Origin: Toxorhynchites rutilus septentrionalis
Lineage: Eukaryota; Arthropoda; Insecta; Diptera; Culicidae
DNA length: 64,000 nt
Direction: 5' to 3'
Assembly: GCF_029784135.1 (NCBI RefSeq)
Contig: NC_073744.1
Coordinates: 106,446,266 to 106,510,265, forward strand
The notes beneath the pieces were generated by a model. The model was not told the DNA's origin, did not search any database, and saw only the letters and a list, made by a program, of their open reading frames with translations. Made by a program: the position numbers and the translations under genes. Below are positions 53,784 through 63,388 of this stretch, piece after piece. Position 1 is the first letter of the stretch. Each line of letters opens with the position of its first letter.

Positions 53784-54521
53784 ATCAACATATTCATAAA
53801 GAGTAAACAGTAAACTAATCCATTTTTCAGGTAGATAGTCAGGTATTCACGTAGGAGAAGAAAATAAAACAATATATTTAAAATATATATTTAACAAAAG
53901 CTGTCCCCTTTGTATAGTCCTACGTCACTCCGGTTATGTCCCCGACATTACCCACCCGACTTTTTTTTTTGTTATCACTCGATATTCCCATCTTGTTCGG
54001 TTAAACCTTCCTGTTTAGCTATTGCGTTTGCCACTCGCCACAGCTTTCACAGTAGGAAAATTTCTTCCCATCCAGCTTGTGACATGTTGTTCAGTAAATT
54101 ACATTTAATGCGACGTGCCGGAGAAACACTCAGTGTCGCATTGGAGGCGATTTTAACCTGTAATTGAACATTTCCGATGACAGAGGTACAGTGTCGACAT
54201 TCAATGTGGGGTCATAATTTGGACCCCGAACTCTATGTTTACAAAAATGTCGCATTACAGATCCATCCAATTAGCTAAAAGTCGAGCTAAATATAAATTA
54301 CTGTACTTTCAATCTAGAAGCAATTTAAGAATTGGTGAAAATTGAATAATCGGGGAAGTCCCCAACCATCAATAAGCTCAGCACAACTGCCGAATTCTCA
54401 TACTCATCATATCCTGGCAAACAAATTATGAAAAAATCAATTTGTGTTTTATTATTATTTTGGATATTGTTTTAGAAAGCATTAAACTGTATTTCGTTAA
54501 CTCTTTTTTGAAAGGTTTAAT

Positions 54522-54537
54522 GGCCCTGATAAGCGCC
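54522..54537 (-). promoter_or_regulatory. Degenerate histone-type 3' stem-loop (M4)
   Basis: Minus strand GGCGCTTATCAGGGCC: the unit-2 variant with one extra loop change. Confidence 0.6.
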
Positions 54538-54784
54538 TCGTTTTATGGAATGGTTACAATTTAGAAAACTTTGTACTCGTGGTTTTGAAAAAAAACCATT
54601 TCGAACGCCCTCGATGCCGCCTTGTTCTGGATTTGCCACCAAAGCAGATTGTATAAAGAACAAACTTTTTTCTCATGCTACCCGCTGTCGTTTTGCGATT
54701 TTGCCACGTTTGCCACTCGCCACTCGCTGCAACTGCCTGTTGTTGTCTTGATGTTCACCGAACCGAATGTGGTCTGTTCTGAAT

Positions 54785-54976
54785 GTGGGTTTTCTTATCG
54801 TCGCGAGCAGCTTTTCCACTTCGGTGGCCGAAACTATATAACGCCGGCTAGGTGGACTGATGCACTGGTACTAACGCGCTCGGCCTAGCTACCCTTGCGG
54901 GGAACTCCAGACTAACACGGTTCGAGCGGGATTTTGCCTTTCCCTTCACTTTTCCTCCTTTGCCATATCCAACCAT
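54785..54976 (-). pseudogene. Histone H2A pseudogene (relic f)
   Basis: From the ATG at 54976 the minus strand reads [20 protein letters not shown], then a deletion to GVPRKG-like and shifted AER fragments. After a further gap come KAARDDKKT residues near 54785. The helix corresponding to IELAG is deleted. The upstream CCAAT/TATA-like block is retained at 55020-55240. Confidence 0.78.
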
Positions 54977-55497
54977 GGCTGCTTGTGTTGGTTGATTGAT
55001 GTGATGTGATGCGAAACGATGTGGTGTACGGTTTGGATGAGAATGATCGTTACGGCAGCGGAGCGGGGATTTTTAAGCTGACAGGCTGGTTCGAGAATTA
55101 CGCATGTGTGAGACTGCGACCAATGTTTCGTTCATATTTTTTCTTTTTCCTTTCCAATCGTGCTTCGTTGTATTTCGCTGCTGCGCTGGTTGACCGTTTT
55201 GGTCGGTACGATTTGAGGAGCACAAAATGGACCAATCAAAAATGGGCACATAGTGCATTTGGACAATGCTTGATATTTCACAATTATTTAATTATTTATC
55301 TCAAGAAAACTGAAATGTTATTCATTATGATAGATGCGTAGATATATTTCCTATCAATTGATGCAAAAACCTTTGCGATCTATTGAGAAATGCTCGAGTT
55401 ATAAGCGTTCCAAATCTTGCATTTTTTCCTACTTGTTCAGTGCCTAGATTTTCATTTCACCCCCTATATCTTCCGGTTAGACGTAGTCCTACGTCAA

Positions 55498-56200
55498 AAC
55501 AGTTTGAACATCGTTCGGATAAATCAACCAAGGTTGGACCCGACCCCTGCACCAATGATGTAGTGTTAGCACGGCTAATTGCCAACAAGACACTGGGACG
55601 CACTAGAGTTGGCATTATGGGAGCCCTTGATCCCCCCACCATTGTCGAGCAATTCTCGCCAGTGACCCGCAGCCGTCCTAGTCCTACGTGTGGGTGTGGT
55701 GTGGTGTAACAATCGCCTAATTTTTTTATGCTAGTTAGAGTATTAGTAATGAATCTCTGCTGATGCAAATATTCAGTCTTTTCCCAAGCAGTTAACATCG
55801 CTTGTTTTCCGTCATCATAAAGGCTTCGTTGGTGTCTTTGACATTACATCGTTGCATTGAACTGACTCTATGGCGAAGCATGCGTTAAGGTTGTGCGCAA
55901 AGAAATTGTTTGGGTAATACTAAGCATCTTGAATGTTATGCTGGAATGTTATAAGTTATTTGGGTTCGCGTGCCAGTCGCAAAACTACCTTTAACTAAGA
56001 TTGAATTTTCGCTAATCTTGATCACAATGAAGTAATGCTATTCTTTTCGAGGTTGTTGAGATTAACAGAAAGAGTTTATTTCTTTTATTTAGTCACCAAG
56101 AAAGCAAATGTTGTTCTGGAATTTTGTATGTGATTAGGTTTCGCTTGCCAGTAGCAAAACTTTCTCCACTAAGGATGACAGCTACGCTTATCTTGTTGAG
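55498..56200 (+). repeat. Relic family copy, inverted relative to 47150-47590
   Basis: From about 55795 this matches the reverse complement of 47150-47565 (CTTGTTTTCCGTCATCATAA and onward). It has a ~180 bp internal tandem pair (near 55945 and 56120). The left part, 55498-55728, has an open stretch of 70-odd codons of unknown nature. The BEL/Pao element at 56201 is inserted in it, and sequence similar to the family resumes briefly at 62953. Confidence 0.6.
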
Positions 56201-56706
56201 TGTTGCGTACATCCCTGATGAGAAGCAACGCGCTGACGTTTGAACTGCGAGAGCTTTGAGATCCACCTTGTTCAGGTTCTTGAAAAGCCTTTTTTTACGT
56301 TTCCTAAAATAGCTCAACTTCTTCTTCTTTTGATCGGAAAAGGACAATGCAAGTTGAACTATCCTGAAGAAACGTTATCTCTACTCACTTGATAAACTCT
56401 GTGTAATCTAATCTAACTTTATACTGTATATATATATATAAATACGCTGAAAGGTAGTTCATGTAGATATCCCGATTGAAGGCCATACTTATATAATATT
56501 TGTATTTAGGAAATATTAAGGGATCGCGGCAATTATATTATCCAGTTTGAGTACGAAGTCACGAGAAACCCACAAACGTGAGTCCTGATACAAACTATTA
56601 ATTCAATGTAACCTAACCTATTATTGTAAACCCTCAGGAAAATTTTAATTATCCATAATTAAATATTAAAATTTCGGAAATCTGTTTCATCTGTTGCTTC
56701 GCAACA
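56201..56706 (+). repeat. 5' LTR, BEL/Pao element 2
   Basis: 506 bp, TGTTGCG... to ...GCAACA. It contains a short (TA)n and TATA-like sequences near 56427-56440. Confidence 0.9.
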
Positions 56707-56747
56707 ATTTAAAATTTTCGTTTCCTGGACTGGATCTATCCGTGAAG

Positions 56748-57508
56748 ATGCCGAAGGACCCGAAAGAAGGAAAAAAAATCCGCTGTCGCAGTCAAGTTGC
56801 GCTGCCTGTCAGTCCATGGACAACAGTCGCATGGTCGCATGTGACGAGTGTGATACTTGGTACCACTACGAATGCGTGGGTGTGTCACAAGACGTGGAGG
56901 AAATAGACTGGAGCTGTAAGAAGTGCGTACTAGCCAGAGCAGCCAAATCCAGGTCAAAATCGCCACAACCGACCACATCAGCACGAACCGTATTGATATC
57001 CACAACAAATGTCACCGCTACCCAAGCAGCACAACAGAGTTACGAGCCACAAGATCCACCCGCAAACAGTGCGGTGGCCCCCGATGCACATGAGGGAACT
57101 TCCCAGGAACAGACGTCGAACGCGATAAGAGAATCATCCGGTAGTGATAATCTCACCCTGGCGCAGAAAATGAAGCTGAAGTACGCTCTCGAAATGAAGT
57201 ATATGGCGAGACGGCGCCAGATCCTGATGGAAACCAACGCAAGTTGTTTTCCTGAAGGTGAAATAAACTCACCTGGGCGTCCTCATTACCATTCGTCTCC
57301 GCACACACCGCTCCGTCCTGACGCGCAGGAATTCCATCCGCGGCCTAGCCAGCAGGCCATTGATTTAGAGCAGAGCGGTTTTTATCAAACGCTGTTAAAC
57401 AGGAGCGAAATAGCAGCGAGGCAAGCTGTTTTCAGGGAACTACCTTATTTCGATGAGGACCTCGAAGAGTGGCCGCTATTTTTTTGCCACATTCGAAAGT
57501 ACCACTAG
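56748..57508 (+). pseudogene. gag: BEL/Pao element 2 gag, N-terminal part (PHD finger)
   Basis: The likely start is the ATG at 56748. The frame is lost in an 8-A run at 56771-56778 (one A short), then picked up by the frame containing CAAC, CDECDTWYHYEC and WSCKKC, a PHD-type zinc finger. A Ser/Thr-rich linker follows, then a helical MKLKYALEMKYMARRRQIL segment and the start of the capsid region. The frame ends at 57508 because of an extra T in the T run at 57479-57485. The next frame continues the same capsid sequence without loss. Both lesions are homopolymer slips and could be sequencing errors. Confidence 0.8.
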
Positions 57509-60500
57509 GATGTGCGGGTACACCCCCGAAGAGAATGCGGTCAGGCTACAGAAGTGCCTGCGTGGGAAAGCGAAGGATTCTGTACGAAGTCAGCTGCTGT
57601 ACCCTGGGAACGTGAACAGTGTCATCGCCACCCTCAAAATGCTTTTCGGACGTCCGGAGATTGTGATTCATTCTCTCATTCGGAAGATCCAAGCGCTGCC
57701 AGCCCCGAAGGTGAACAAACTAGGATCATTGATCGACTTTGCCGTGGCGGTCCGGAACATGGTGGCAACCGTACAAGCTTGCGAACTCGACGATTATCTG
57801 TACAACGTGTCGCTGTTGCAGGAGCTAGTCGATCGTTTACCACCGATGATAAAACTCAATTGGGCCATGCATCGCCAGGTTGCCAATACTCGTGTTACCC
57901 TGAGTTCATTCAGTGACTGGTTGTATTCCGTGGCGGAAGCTGCCACTTCTTCAGCTGATCACAAGCAACATCGTGGCAAGAAAGACGACGGGTACTTAAA
58001 CGCACACCATGAACAATCTCCACCACCGGAAAGGAAGTCCGCTGTTGATTCCTGTCCCAACGCTTGCTGTGTGTGTGAGGGGTCGTGTAACAAAGTGGAA
58101 AAGTGCAATAAGTTCCTCGGATTGGACCACGCTGGACGTTGGTCGATGTTGAGAGACCGTAAACTCTGTCGACGCTGTTTAAAGAATCATCGTGGTGCTT
58201 GTGGAGTTAATGGATGCTCGTTCAAGCACCATCGCCTGCTCCATAATCCCTTGGCTAAACCCCCAACCAATACATCCGGTCCCGAATATTCATCCGTTGC
58301 ATCTACTCCGAAGCCACCAAATCCTCTAACCTCTCCCAAGTCGACCGAGGAACAGAATATTCCGGAAGCTGGGTCATCTCGTGGGCACAATTACCATACT
58401 CACCGTAGCAGTTGTAAATCTGTGCTGTTTCGATATGTGCCCGTTGTCTTATACGGCCAAGGAACCAAGGTGCACACACATGCCTTTTTGGATGATGGGT
58501 CTTCCCTGACTCTGCTGGAGGATGACTTGGCAAACGAGTTAAACCTCGAAGGAAGTCCTCATCCAATCTGCCTTCAGTGGACGGGTGACACATGTCGTTA
58601 TGAAGATTCATCCCGTCGGGTTTCGATCATGATATCCAGCATTCGAAACAAGGAAGCAAAGTTTGCTCTATCAGATGTGCACACCGTTAAGCAGTTGAAG
58701 CTTCCATCGCAAACTCTCGCTTTCGACGAATTATCGGAAGAGTATCGCTACCTAAAGGGGCTCCCCGTTGATTCTTACCAAAACGTACGACCAAGAATTC
58801 TCATTGGGATCAACAACTGGCGTGTTGGTCACGTACTCGAAAGCAAAGAGGGAGAAGAAGCGGAACCCATCGCAGCGAAGACACGCTTGGGCTGGATGGT
58901 ATTCGGAACGTGTTCTAGTGGTCGTTATCCGGTTTCAGTACATTACAGCTACCACATAAATTGTGGCTCCTCTAAAACCGATGAAGACTTGCACAAATCT
59001 GTAAAGGAGTTCTTTTCTTTGGATAGTTTGGGGATCATCAAGTCCGAAAAACCAATAATCAGCCGTGACGACGAGCGTGCTTTATACATGATGCGTTCGT
59101 TAACCACGCTAGAAGAAGACCGCTACCGGACGGGCATGCTATGGAAGTATGACGACTTGAGAATGCCGAACAGTAAGAGCATGGCGATGAAACGACTCCT
59201 TTGCTTAGAGCGGAGGATGGCACGGGAGCCAGAGCTAGCTAAGGCGCTCCGTCATAAGATGAACGACTATGTGGAAAAGGGATACGCTCGAAAATTGACC
59301 CTTGAAGAACTGGAGCAGCCACGCGATTGGATTTGGTATTTACCGGTCTTTCCGGTGTTCAACCCGAACAAGCCCGGCAAGTTGCGGATAGTTTGGGACG
59401 CGGCAGCAGAGGTAAACGGTGTATCGCTGAATGCGTTTCTTCTTAAAGGTCCCGATCAGTTGACCGAGCTCCCATCAGTATTGTATAAGTTTCGCGAGCA
59501 CCTGGTGGCCATTGGTGGGGACATCCGAGAGATGTTCCACCAGGTGCAGATGATTGAAGACGATCAACATTGTCTACGCTTTCTCTGGCGCACCGAGGAT
59601 GCGCAAGATGAGCCTGATGTTTACGTTCTAGCCGTGATGTCGTTCGGAGCCACATGTTCTCCAAGCTGTGCTCAGTTCGTTAAGAACGAGAATGCCGAGC
59701 GGTTTCGATCGCAGTTCCCAGCAGCAGTTGATGTTATCCAGAAAGCCCACTACGTGGATGACATGCTTACCAGCGTAGAGACGGAAGATGACGCAATCGA
59801 ACTGGCCCAACAAGTGAAACAAATTCACTCTCATGCGGGTTTCGAAATGCGAAACTGGGTTTCTAACTCCCGCAAAGTACTCAAAGCCATGGGCGAAGAG
59901 CAAGTTTCGGAGAAATCCATGGATATCGCCTCTGAGATGGCCAACGAAAAGGTCTTGGGTATGTGGTGGTCAACGAGCTCAGATACTTTCACATACAAAA
60001 TGTTTACACAACGTAATGAGAAAATTCTTCTGGAAGGAAAGCGTCCAACGAAGCGTGAATTGCTGCGGACCATGATGTCAATTTATGATCCCCTGGGAAT
60101 GATTGCACATTACCTAATGTTCGAGAACGTACTCCTTCAGGACGTGTGGAGATCAGGCGTGTCCTGGGACGAGTGTATAGCGGATCGAGAATGGGAAAAG
60201 TGGCAAACTTGGCTGCGCTTCCTCCCGAACCTGGAATCGTTGCAGATCCCACGCTGCTATCGGCTGTCTCTCTCAATTGGTCTTTGCACCAACATCCAAC
60301 TCCACACTTTCGTAGATGCCAGTGAAGAAGGCTACGCTGCAGTGTGCTACTTCCGGTTCGAGGAACGCGGTCAAGTGGAATGTGCTCTAATTGGAGCAAA
60401 AAGTCGAGTCGCTCCTCTTAAATTTACCTCCATTCCGCGTCTCGAGCTCCAGGCAGCTGTTGTTGGTTCCCGATTGGCGAGCAATATCCAACAAGGTCAT

Positions 60501-62426
60501 ACGTATAATATCAACAAACGCTATTTTTGGACGGATGCTCGCGATGTCCTATGCTGGCTCAAGTCCGACCATCGACGACACAGTCCGTTTGTGGCCTTCC
60601 GCGTTAGTGAGCTGCTAGAGTCAACTGAATTTTCCGAATGGCGGTGGGTTCCCACTCGTTTGAATGTGGCAGATGAAGCCACGAAGTGGAAGCGAGTGCC
60701 GAATTTGGACTTCGACAGCCGGTGGTTTAAAGCACCAGATTTTCTGTGGCAATCTGAAGACCGATGGCCAGAATTTCCATCGTTGGGACCCACAAATGAA
60801 GAACTTCGTCCGAAGCTGCTTCATCACACAGAAAAAAAACAATGCATTGTGACGCTGAATGATTACACTCAATGGAAAACGCTTTTACAGGCTACTGCTC
60901 GTGCGCTACGATCTTCCAAAGGCACAGTAGCAGTACGTAGTCCGGAGAGCGATCCGCTAACACGTGATGATCTACGTGAAGCAGCAAACTATCTCTATCG
61001 GAAAGCGCAGGAAGACATCTATCCGGAAGAACAGAAGTTACTCACATACTCTAAACCAGATAATGCTAAAAAAGTTCTCCCTAAGAAAAGTCCACTGTTC
61101 AAGCTAGAACCATTTGTCGACGATGAAGGTGTATTACGGCTTCGAGGTCGCCTGAGCGCGTGCAACCTCATTGATGAAACCCAGAAACATCCCATCATTC
61201 TACCACGGCAGCATTTGGTTACTCATCTGGTGGTTAAACAGGTACATGAGGATTTCCACCACCAATGCCATCAAACCGTGCTCAATGAAATTAGAAGCAA
61301 GTTTTACGTCCCTCGTCTACGCGTAGTCTACGGAAAAGTGCGACGAAACTGTCAGGAATGCCAGATACTTCTCGCCAAGCCGGATCCACCAGCGATGGCC
61401 GACTTACCGAGAGCTCGTTTAGCAGCGTTCATCGGGCCATTCTCATACATGGGCCTTGACTATTTCGGACCCATGCAAGTCACTGTCGGACGCCGTGTGG
61501 AAAAGCGTTGGGGTGTTTTAGCCACTTGCCTCTCAACCCGTGCAGTGCACATTGAGTTAGCACATACTCTGACGACGGCTTCTTGCATTATGATTTTGCG
61601 GAACATCATGTCTCGACGCGGAGTCCCAATCGAAATAATTAGTGACCGTGGGACAAATCTGGTCGGGACGAGCAAAAAGCTAAAGAAAGCATTGGAACAG
61701 ATGGACGAAAATCGCCTAATGTCCGAATTCACGACCGAAGAAACGAAGTGGTCGTTTAATCCCCCAGCTTCTCCCCATATGGGAGGGAGTTGGGAAAGAT
61801 TGATTCAGTCCGTAAAGAAGATCCTGATACAAATCCTTCCAACATCGCATCACCCAACAGATGAAGTTCTCCGAAACACCCTGGTCGAGATCGAAAATAT
61901 CATAAACTCTCGTCCGCTGACGTACGTTGCCGTCGACAATGAAAGTTCCCCTGCCTTAACGCCCAATGACATCCTAGTAGGTTCATCAAACGGATTAAAA
62001 TCATTGGTAACCTACGACGACAGTGGATCGGCCCTTCGAGCAGCGTGGAAATCATCACAAGTGTTAGCCAATATCTTCTGGAAGAGATGGTTAGCTGAGT
62101 ATCTCCCCGAAATTACGCGACGGTCAAAATGGTTCAAACCAGCACGCCCAATTCAGGTAGGCGATGAAGTAATCATCGTTGATTTGAACTTTCCAAGGAA
62201 TTGCTGGCCAAGAGGTCGCGTGATCGGCACGAAACCTTCCAATGACGGTCAGGTCAGGTCCGCTACGGTACAAACCAATTCCGGAGTGTACGAACGACCA
62301 GCGGATAGATTAGCTGTGTTGGACGTCAGCACAGAGAAGAGTGAACCGGATAAGGATCCGGCCACCGGGGAGGGGGGGGGCTCTGTTGCGTACATCCCTG
62401 ATGAGAAGAAATGCGCTGACGTTTGA
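57453..62426 (+). CDS. pol: BEL/Pao element 2 gag-pol: capsid, protease, RT, RNase H, integrase
   Basis: 1657 codons without a stop. Approximate residues: capsid-like helices 20-190; zinc knuckles 201-263 (CCVCEGSC, CRRCLKNHRGAC...H); protease with FLDDGSSLTLLE near 345; RT with GDIREMFHQVQM near 690 and YVDD near 767; RNase H with TFVDASEEGYAAV near 952 and FWTDARDVLCWL; integrase zinc region (HH about 1267, CQEC about 1300) and catalytic GLDYFGP, SDRGTN and GGSWERLI (about 1334, 1397, 1447); a C-terminal domain with VGDEVIIVD. This is the full Belpaovirus-type order. The frame runs into the 3' LTR and stops at 62426. Confidence 0.92.
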   Translation: MRTSKSGRYFFATFESTTRMCGYTPEENAVRLQKCLRGKAKDSVRSQLLYPGNVNSVIATLKMLFGRPEIVIHSLIRKIQALPAPKVNKLGSLIDFAVAVRNMVATVQACELDDYLYNVSLLQELVDRLPPMIKLNWAMHRQVANTRVTLSSFSDWLYSVAEAATSSADHKQHRGKKDDGYLNAHHEQSPPPERKSAVDSCPNACCVCEGSCNKVEKCNKFLGLDHAGRWSMLRDRKLCRRCLKNHRGACGVNGCSFKHHRLLHNPLAKPPTNTSGPEYSSVASTPKPPNPLTSPKSTEEQNIPEAGSSRGHNYHTHRSSCKSVLFRYVPVVLYGQGTKVHTHAFLDDGSSLTLLEDDLANELNLEGSPHPICLQWTGDTCRYEDSSRRVSIMISSIRNKEAKFALSDVHTVKQLKLPSQTLAFDELSEEYRYLKGLPVDSYQNVRPRILIGINNWRVGHVLESKEGEEAEPIAAKTRLGWMVFGTCSSGRYPVSVHYSYHINCGSSKTDEDLHKSVKEFFSLDSLGIIKSEKPIISRDDERALYMMRSLTTLEEDRYRTGMLWKYDDLRMPNSKSMAMKRLLCLERRMAREPELAKALRHKMNDYVEKGYARKLTLEELEQPRDWIWYLPVFPVFNPNKPGKLRIVWDAAAEVNGVSLNAFLLKGPDQLTELPSVLYKFREHLVAIGGDIREMFHQVQMIEDDQHCLRFLWRTEDAQDEPDVYVLAVMSFGATCSPSCAQFVKNENAERFRSQFPAAVDVIQKAHYVDDMLTSVETEDDAIELAQQVKQIHSHAGFEMRNWVSNSRKVLKAMGEEQVSEKSMDIASEMANEKVLGMWWSTSSDTFTYKMFTQRNEKILLEGKRPTKRELLRTMMSIYDPLGMIAHYLMFENVLLQDVWRSGVSWDECIADREWEKWQTWLRFLPNLESLQIPRCYRLSLSIGLCTNIQLHTFVDASEEGYAAVCYFRFEERGQVECALIGAKSRVAPLKFTSIPRLELQAAVVGSRLASNIQQGHTYNINKRYFWTDARDVLCWLKSDHRRHSPFVAFRVSELLESTEFSEWRWVPTRLNVADEATKWKRVPNLDFDSRWFKAPDFLWQSEDRWPEFPSLGPTNEELRPKLLHHTEKKQCIVTLNDYTQWKTLLQATARALRSSKGTVAVRSPESDPLTRDDLREAANYLYRKAQEDIYPEEQKLLTYSKPDNAKKVLPKKSPLFKLEPFVDDEGVLRLRGRLSACNLIDETQKHPIILPRQHLVTHLVVKQVHEDFHHQCHQTVLNEIRSKFYVPRLRVVYGKVRRNCQECQILLAKPDPPAMADLPRARLAAFIGPFSYMGLDYFGPMQVTVGRRVEKRWGVLATCLSTRAVHIELAHTLTTASCIMILRNIMSRRGVPIEIISDRGTNLVGTSKKLKKALEQMDENRLMSEFTTEETKWSFNPPASPHMGGSWERLIQSVKKILIQILPTSHHPTDEVLRNTLVEIENIINSRPLTYVAVDNESSPALTPNDILVGSSNGLKSLVTYDDSGSALRAAWKSSQVLANIFWKRWLAEYLPEITRRSKWFKPARPIQVGDEVIIVDLNFPRNCWPRGRVIGTKPSNDGQVRSATVQTNSGVYERPADRLAVLDVSTEKSEPDKDPATGEGGGSVAYIPDEKKCADV
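62367..62383 (+). other. Polypurine tract, BEL/Pao element 2
   Basis: GGGGAGGGGGGGG and CTC immediately before the 3' LTR. This is the plus-strand primer site; it overlaps the end of the coding region. Confidence 0.8.
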
Positions 62427-62607
62427 ACTGCGAGAGCTTTGAGATCCACCTTGTTCAGGTTCTTGAAAAGCCTTTTTTACGTTTCCTAAAACAGCTCAAC
62501 TTCTTCTTCTTTTGATCGGAAAAGGACAATGCAAGTTGAACTATCCTGAAGAAACGTTATCTCTACTCACTTGATAAACTCTGTGTAATCTAATCTAACT
62601 TTGTACA

Positions 62608-62690
<83 letters not shown>

Positions 62691-62952
62691 CGCTGAAAGG
62701 TAGTTCATGTAGATATCACGATTGAAGGTCATACTTATATAATATTTGTATTTAGGAAATATTAAGGGATCGCGGCAATTATATTATCCAGTTTGGGTAC
62801 GAAGTCACGAGAAACCCACAAACGTGAGTCCTGATACAAACTATTAATTCAATATAACCTAACCTAATATTGTAAACTTTCAGGAAAATTTTAATTATCC
62901 GTAAATAAATATTAAAATTTCGGAAATCTGTTTCATCTGTTGCTTCGCTACA
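62384..62952 (+). repeat. 3' LTR, BEL/Pao element 2
   Basis: 569 bp. Longer than the 5' LTR because of a (TA)n run at 62609-62686. Ends GCTACA. Confidence 0.9.
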
Positions 62953-63388
62953 TTGAGCATGAGAAAGTGATCGGTCAAACCCTACGTTGTGTCTTAATTT
63001 TTGTATTTTACAGGACATCCGATGTGGATTTCGAATCAAAGCACGTTTTAACATTCAAATTACAGAGAAACTTTTTAATGCATACTTAAACTTTATTTCA
63101 CAATTAACGAACAATGGACATAATAGAGCTTTTATAACAAGACGAACTTAACATAGTGCTTTATTCCTTACAACTAACAGACAAACTATATACGATGAGT
63201 ACAATGATCTATTGGATCGTGCAGTGCTACCAGACGACAAGAAAAATCTCGTCTAATTTTGAGGAAACACAGTCTTGAAATATTTCACAATCCAACATAC
63301 CCGCCGCCTTGAACGATCAGTTTCAATAAACAATAACAAAAAACATTTACAATGGATGTGCTTTTAGGCTTCGCTACAAATTTACAAT
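62953..63388 (-). other. Flank and probable 3' LTR/UTR of BEL/Pao element 3
   Basis: The first ~25 bases resemble the relic-family continuation. On the minus strand, purine-rich AAGGCGGCGGG near 63300 is followed by TGTTGGATTGTG, which looks like a polypurine tract and LTR start at 63297. The left end of that LTR could not be placed. Confidence 0.4.

Larger units (their letters stand above)
51486..53960 (+). mobile_element. H2A-bearing repeat module M3 (inverted orientation)
   Basis: Starts with the terminal palindrome GACGTAGGACTACGTC and CTAACCGGAAGATATAGGGG. It continues through unit 2 (relic d) and unit 1 (relic e) and ends with the module left terminus, ...ATTACCCACCCGACTTT. It is the reverse complement of M2 at a few percent divergence, and its neighbour on the right (M4) is again in the M2 orientation. 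Confidence 0.8.
53961..55497 (-). mobile_element. H2A-bearing repeat module M4
   Basis: Same orientation as M1 and M2. It begins within the spacer (TTATCACTCGATATTCCCAT), has no unit 1, contains relic f and ends with TTCCGGTTAGACGTAGTCCT plus ACGTC (palindrome at 55480-55495). With M3 it forms a large inverted repeat. Confidence 0.75.
56201..62952 (+). mobile_element. BEL/Pao LTR retrotransposon, nearly intact (element 2)
   Basis: The 6.75 kb plus-strand element has two LTRs (56201-56706 and 62384-62952), a TTGAG target duplication (56196-56200 and 62953-62957), a polypurine tract before the 3' LTR, and one long coding region with gag, protease, RT, RNase H and integrase. The LTRs differ at roughly fifteen positions in ~490 aligned bases plus a longer AT run, so insertion is not very recent. 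Coding damage is limited to two one-base homopolymer indels in gag. Confidence 0.92.
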
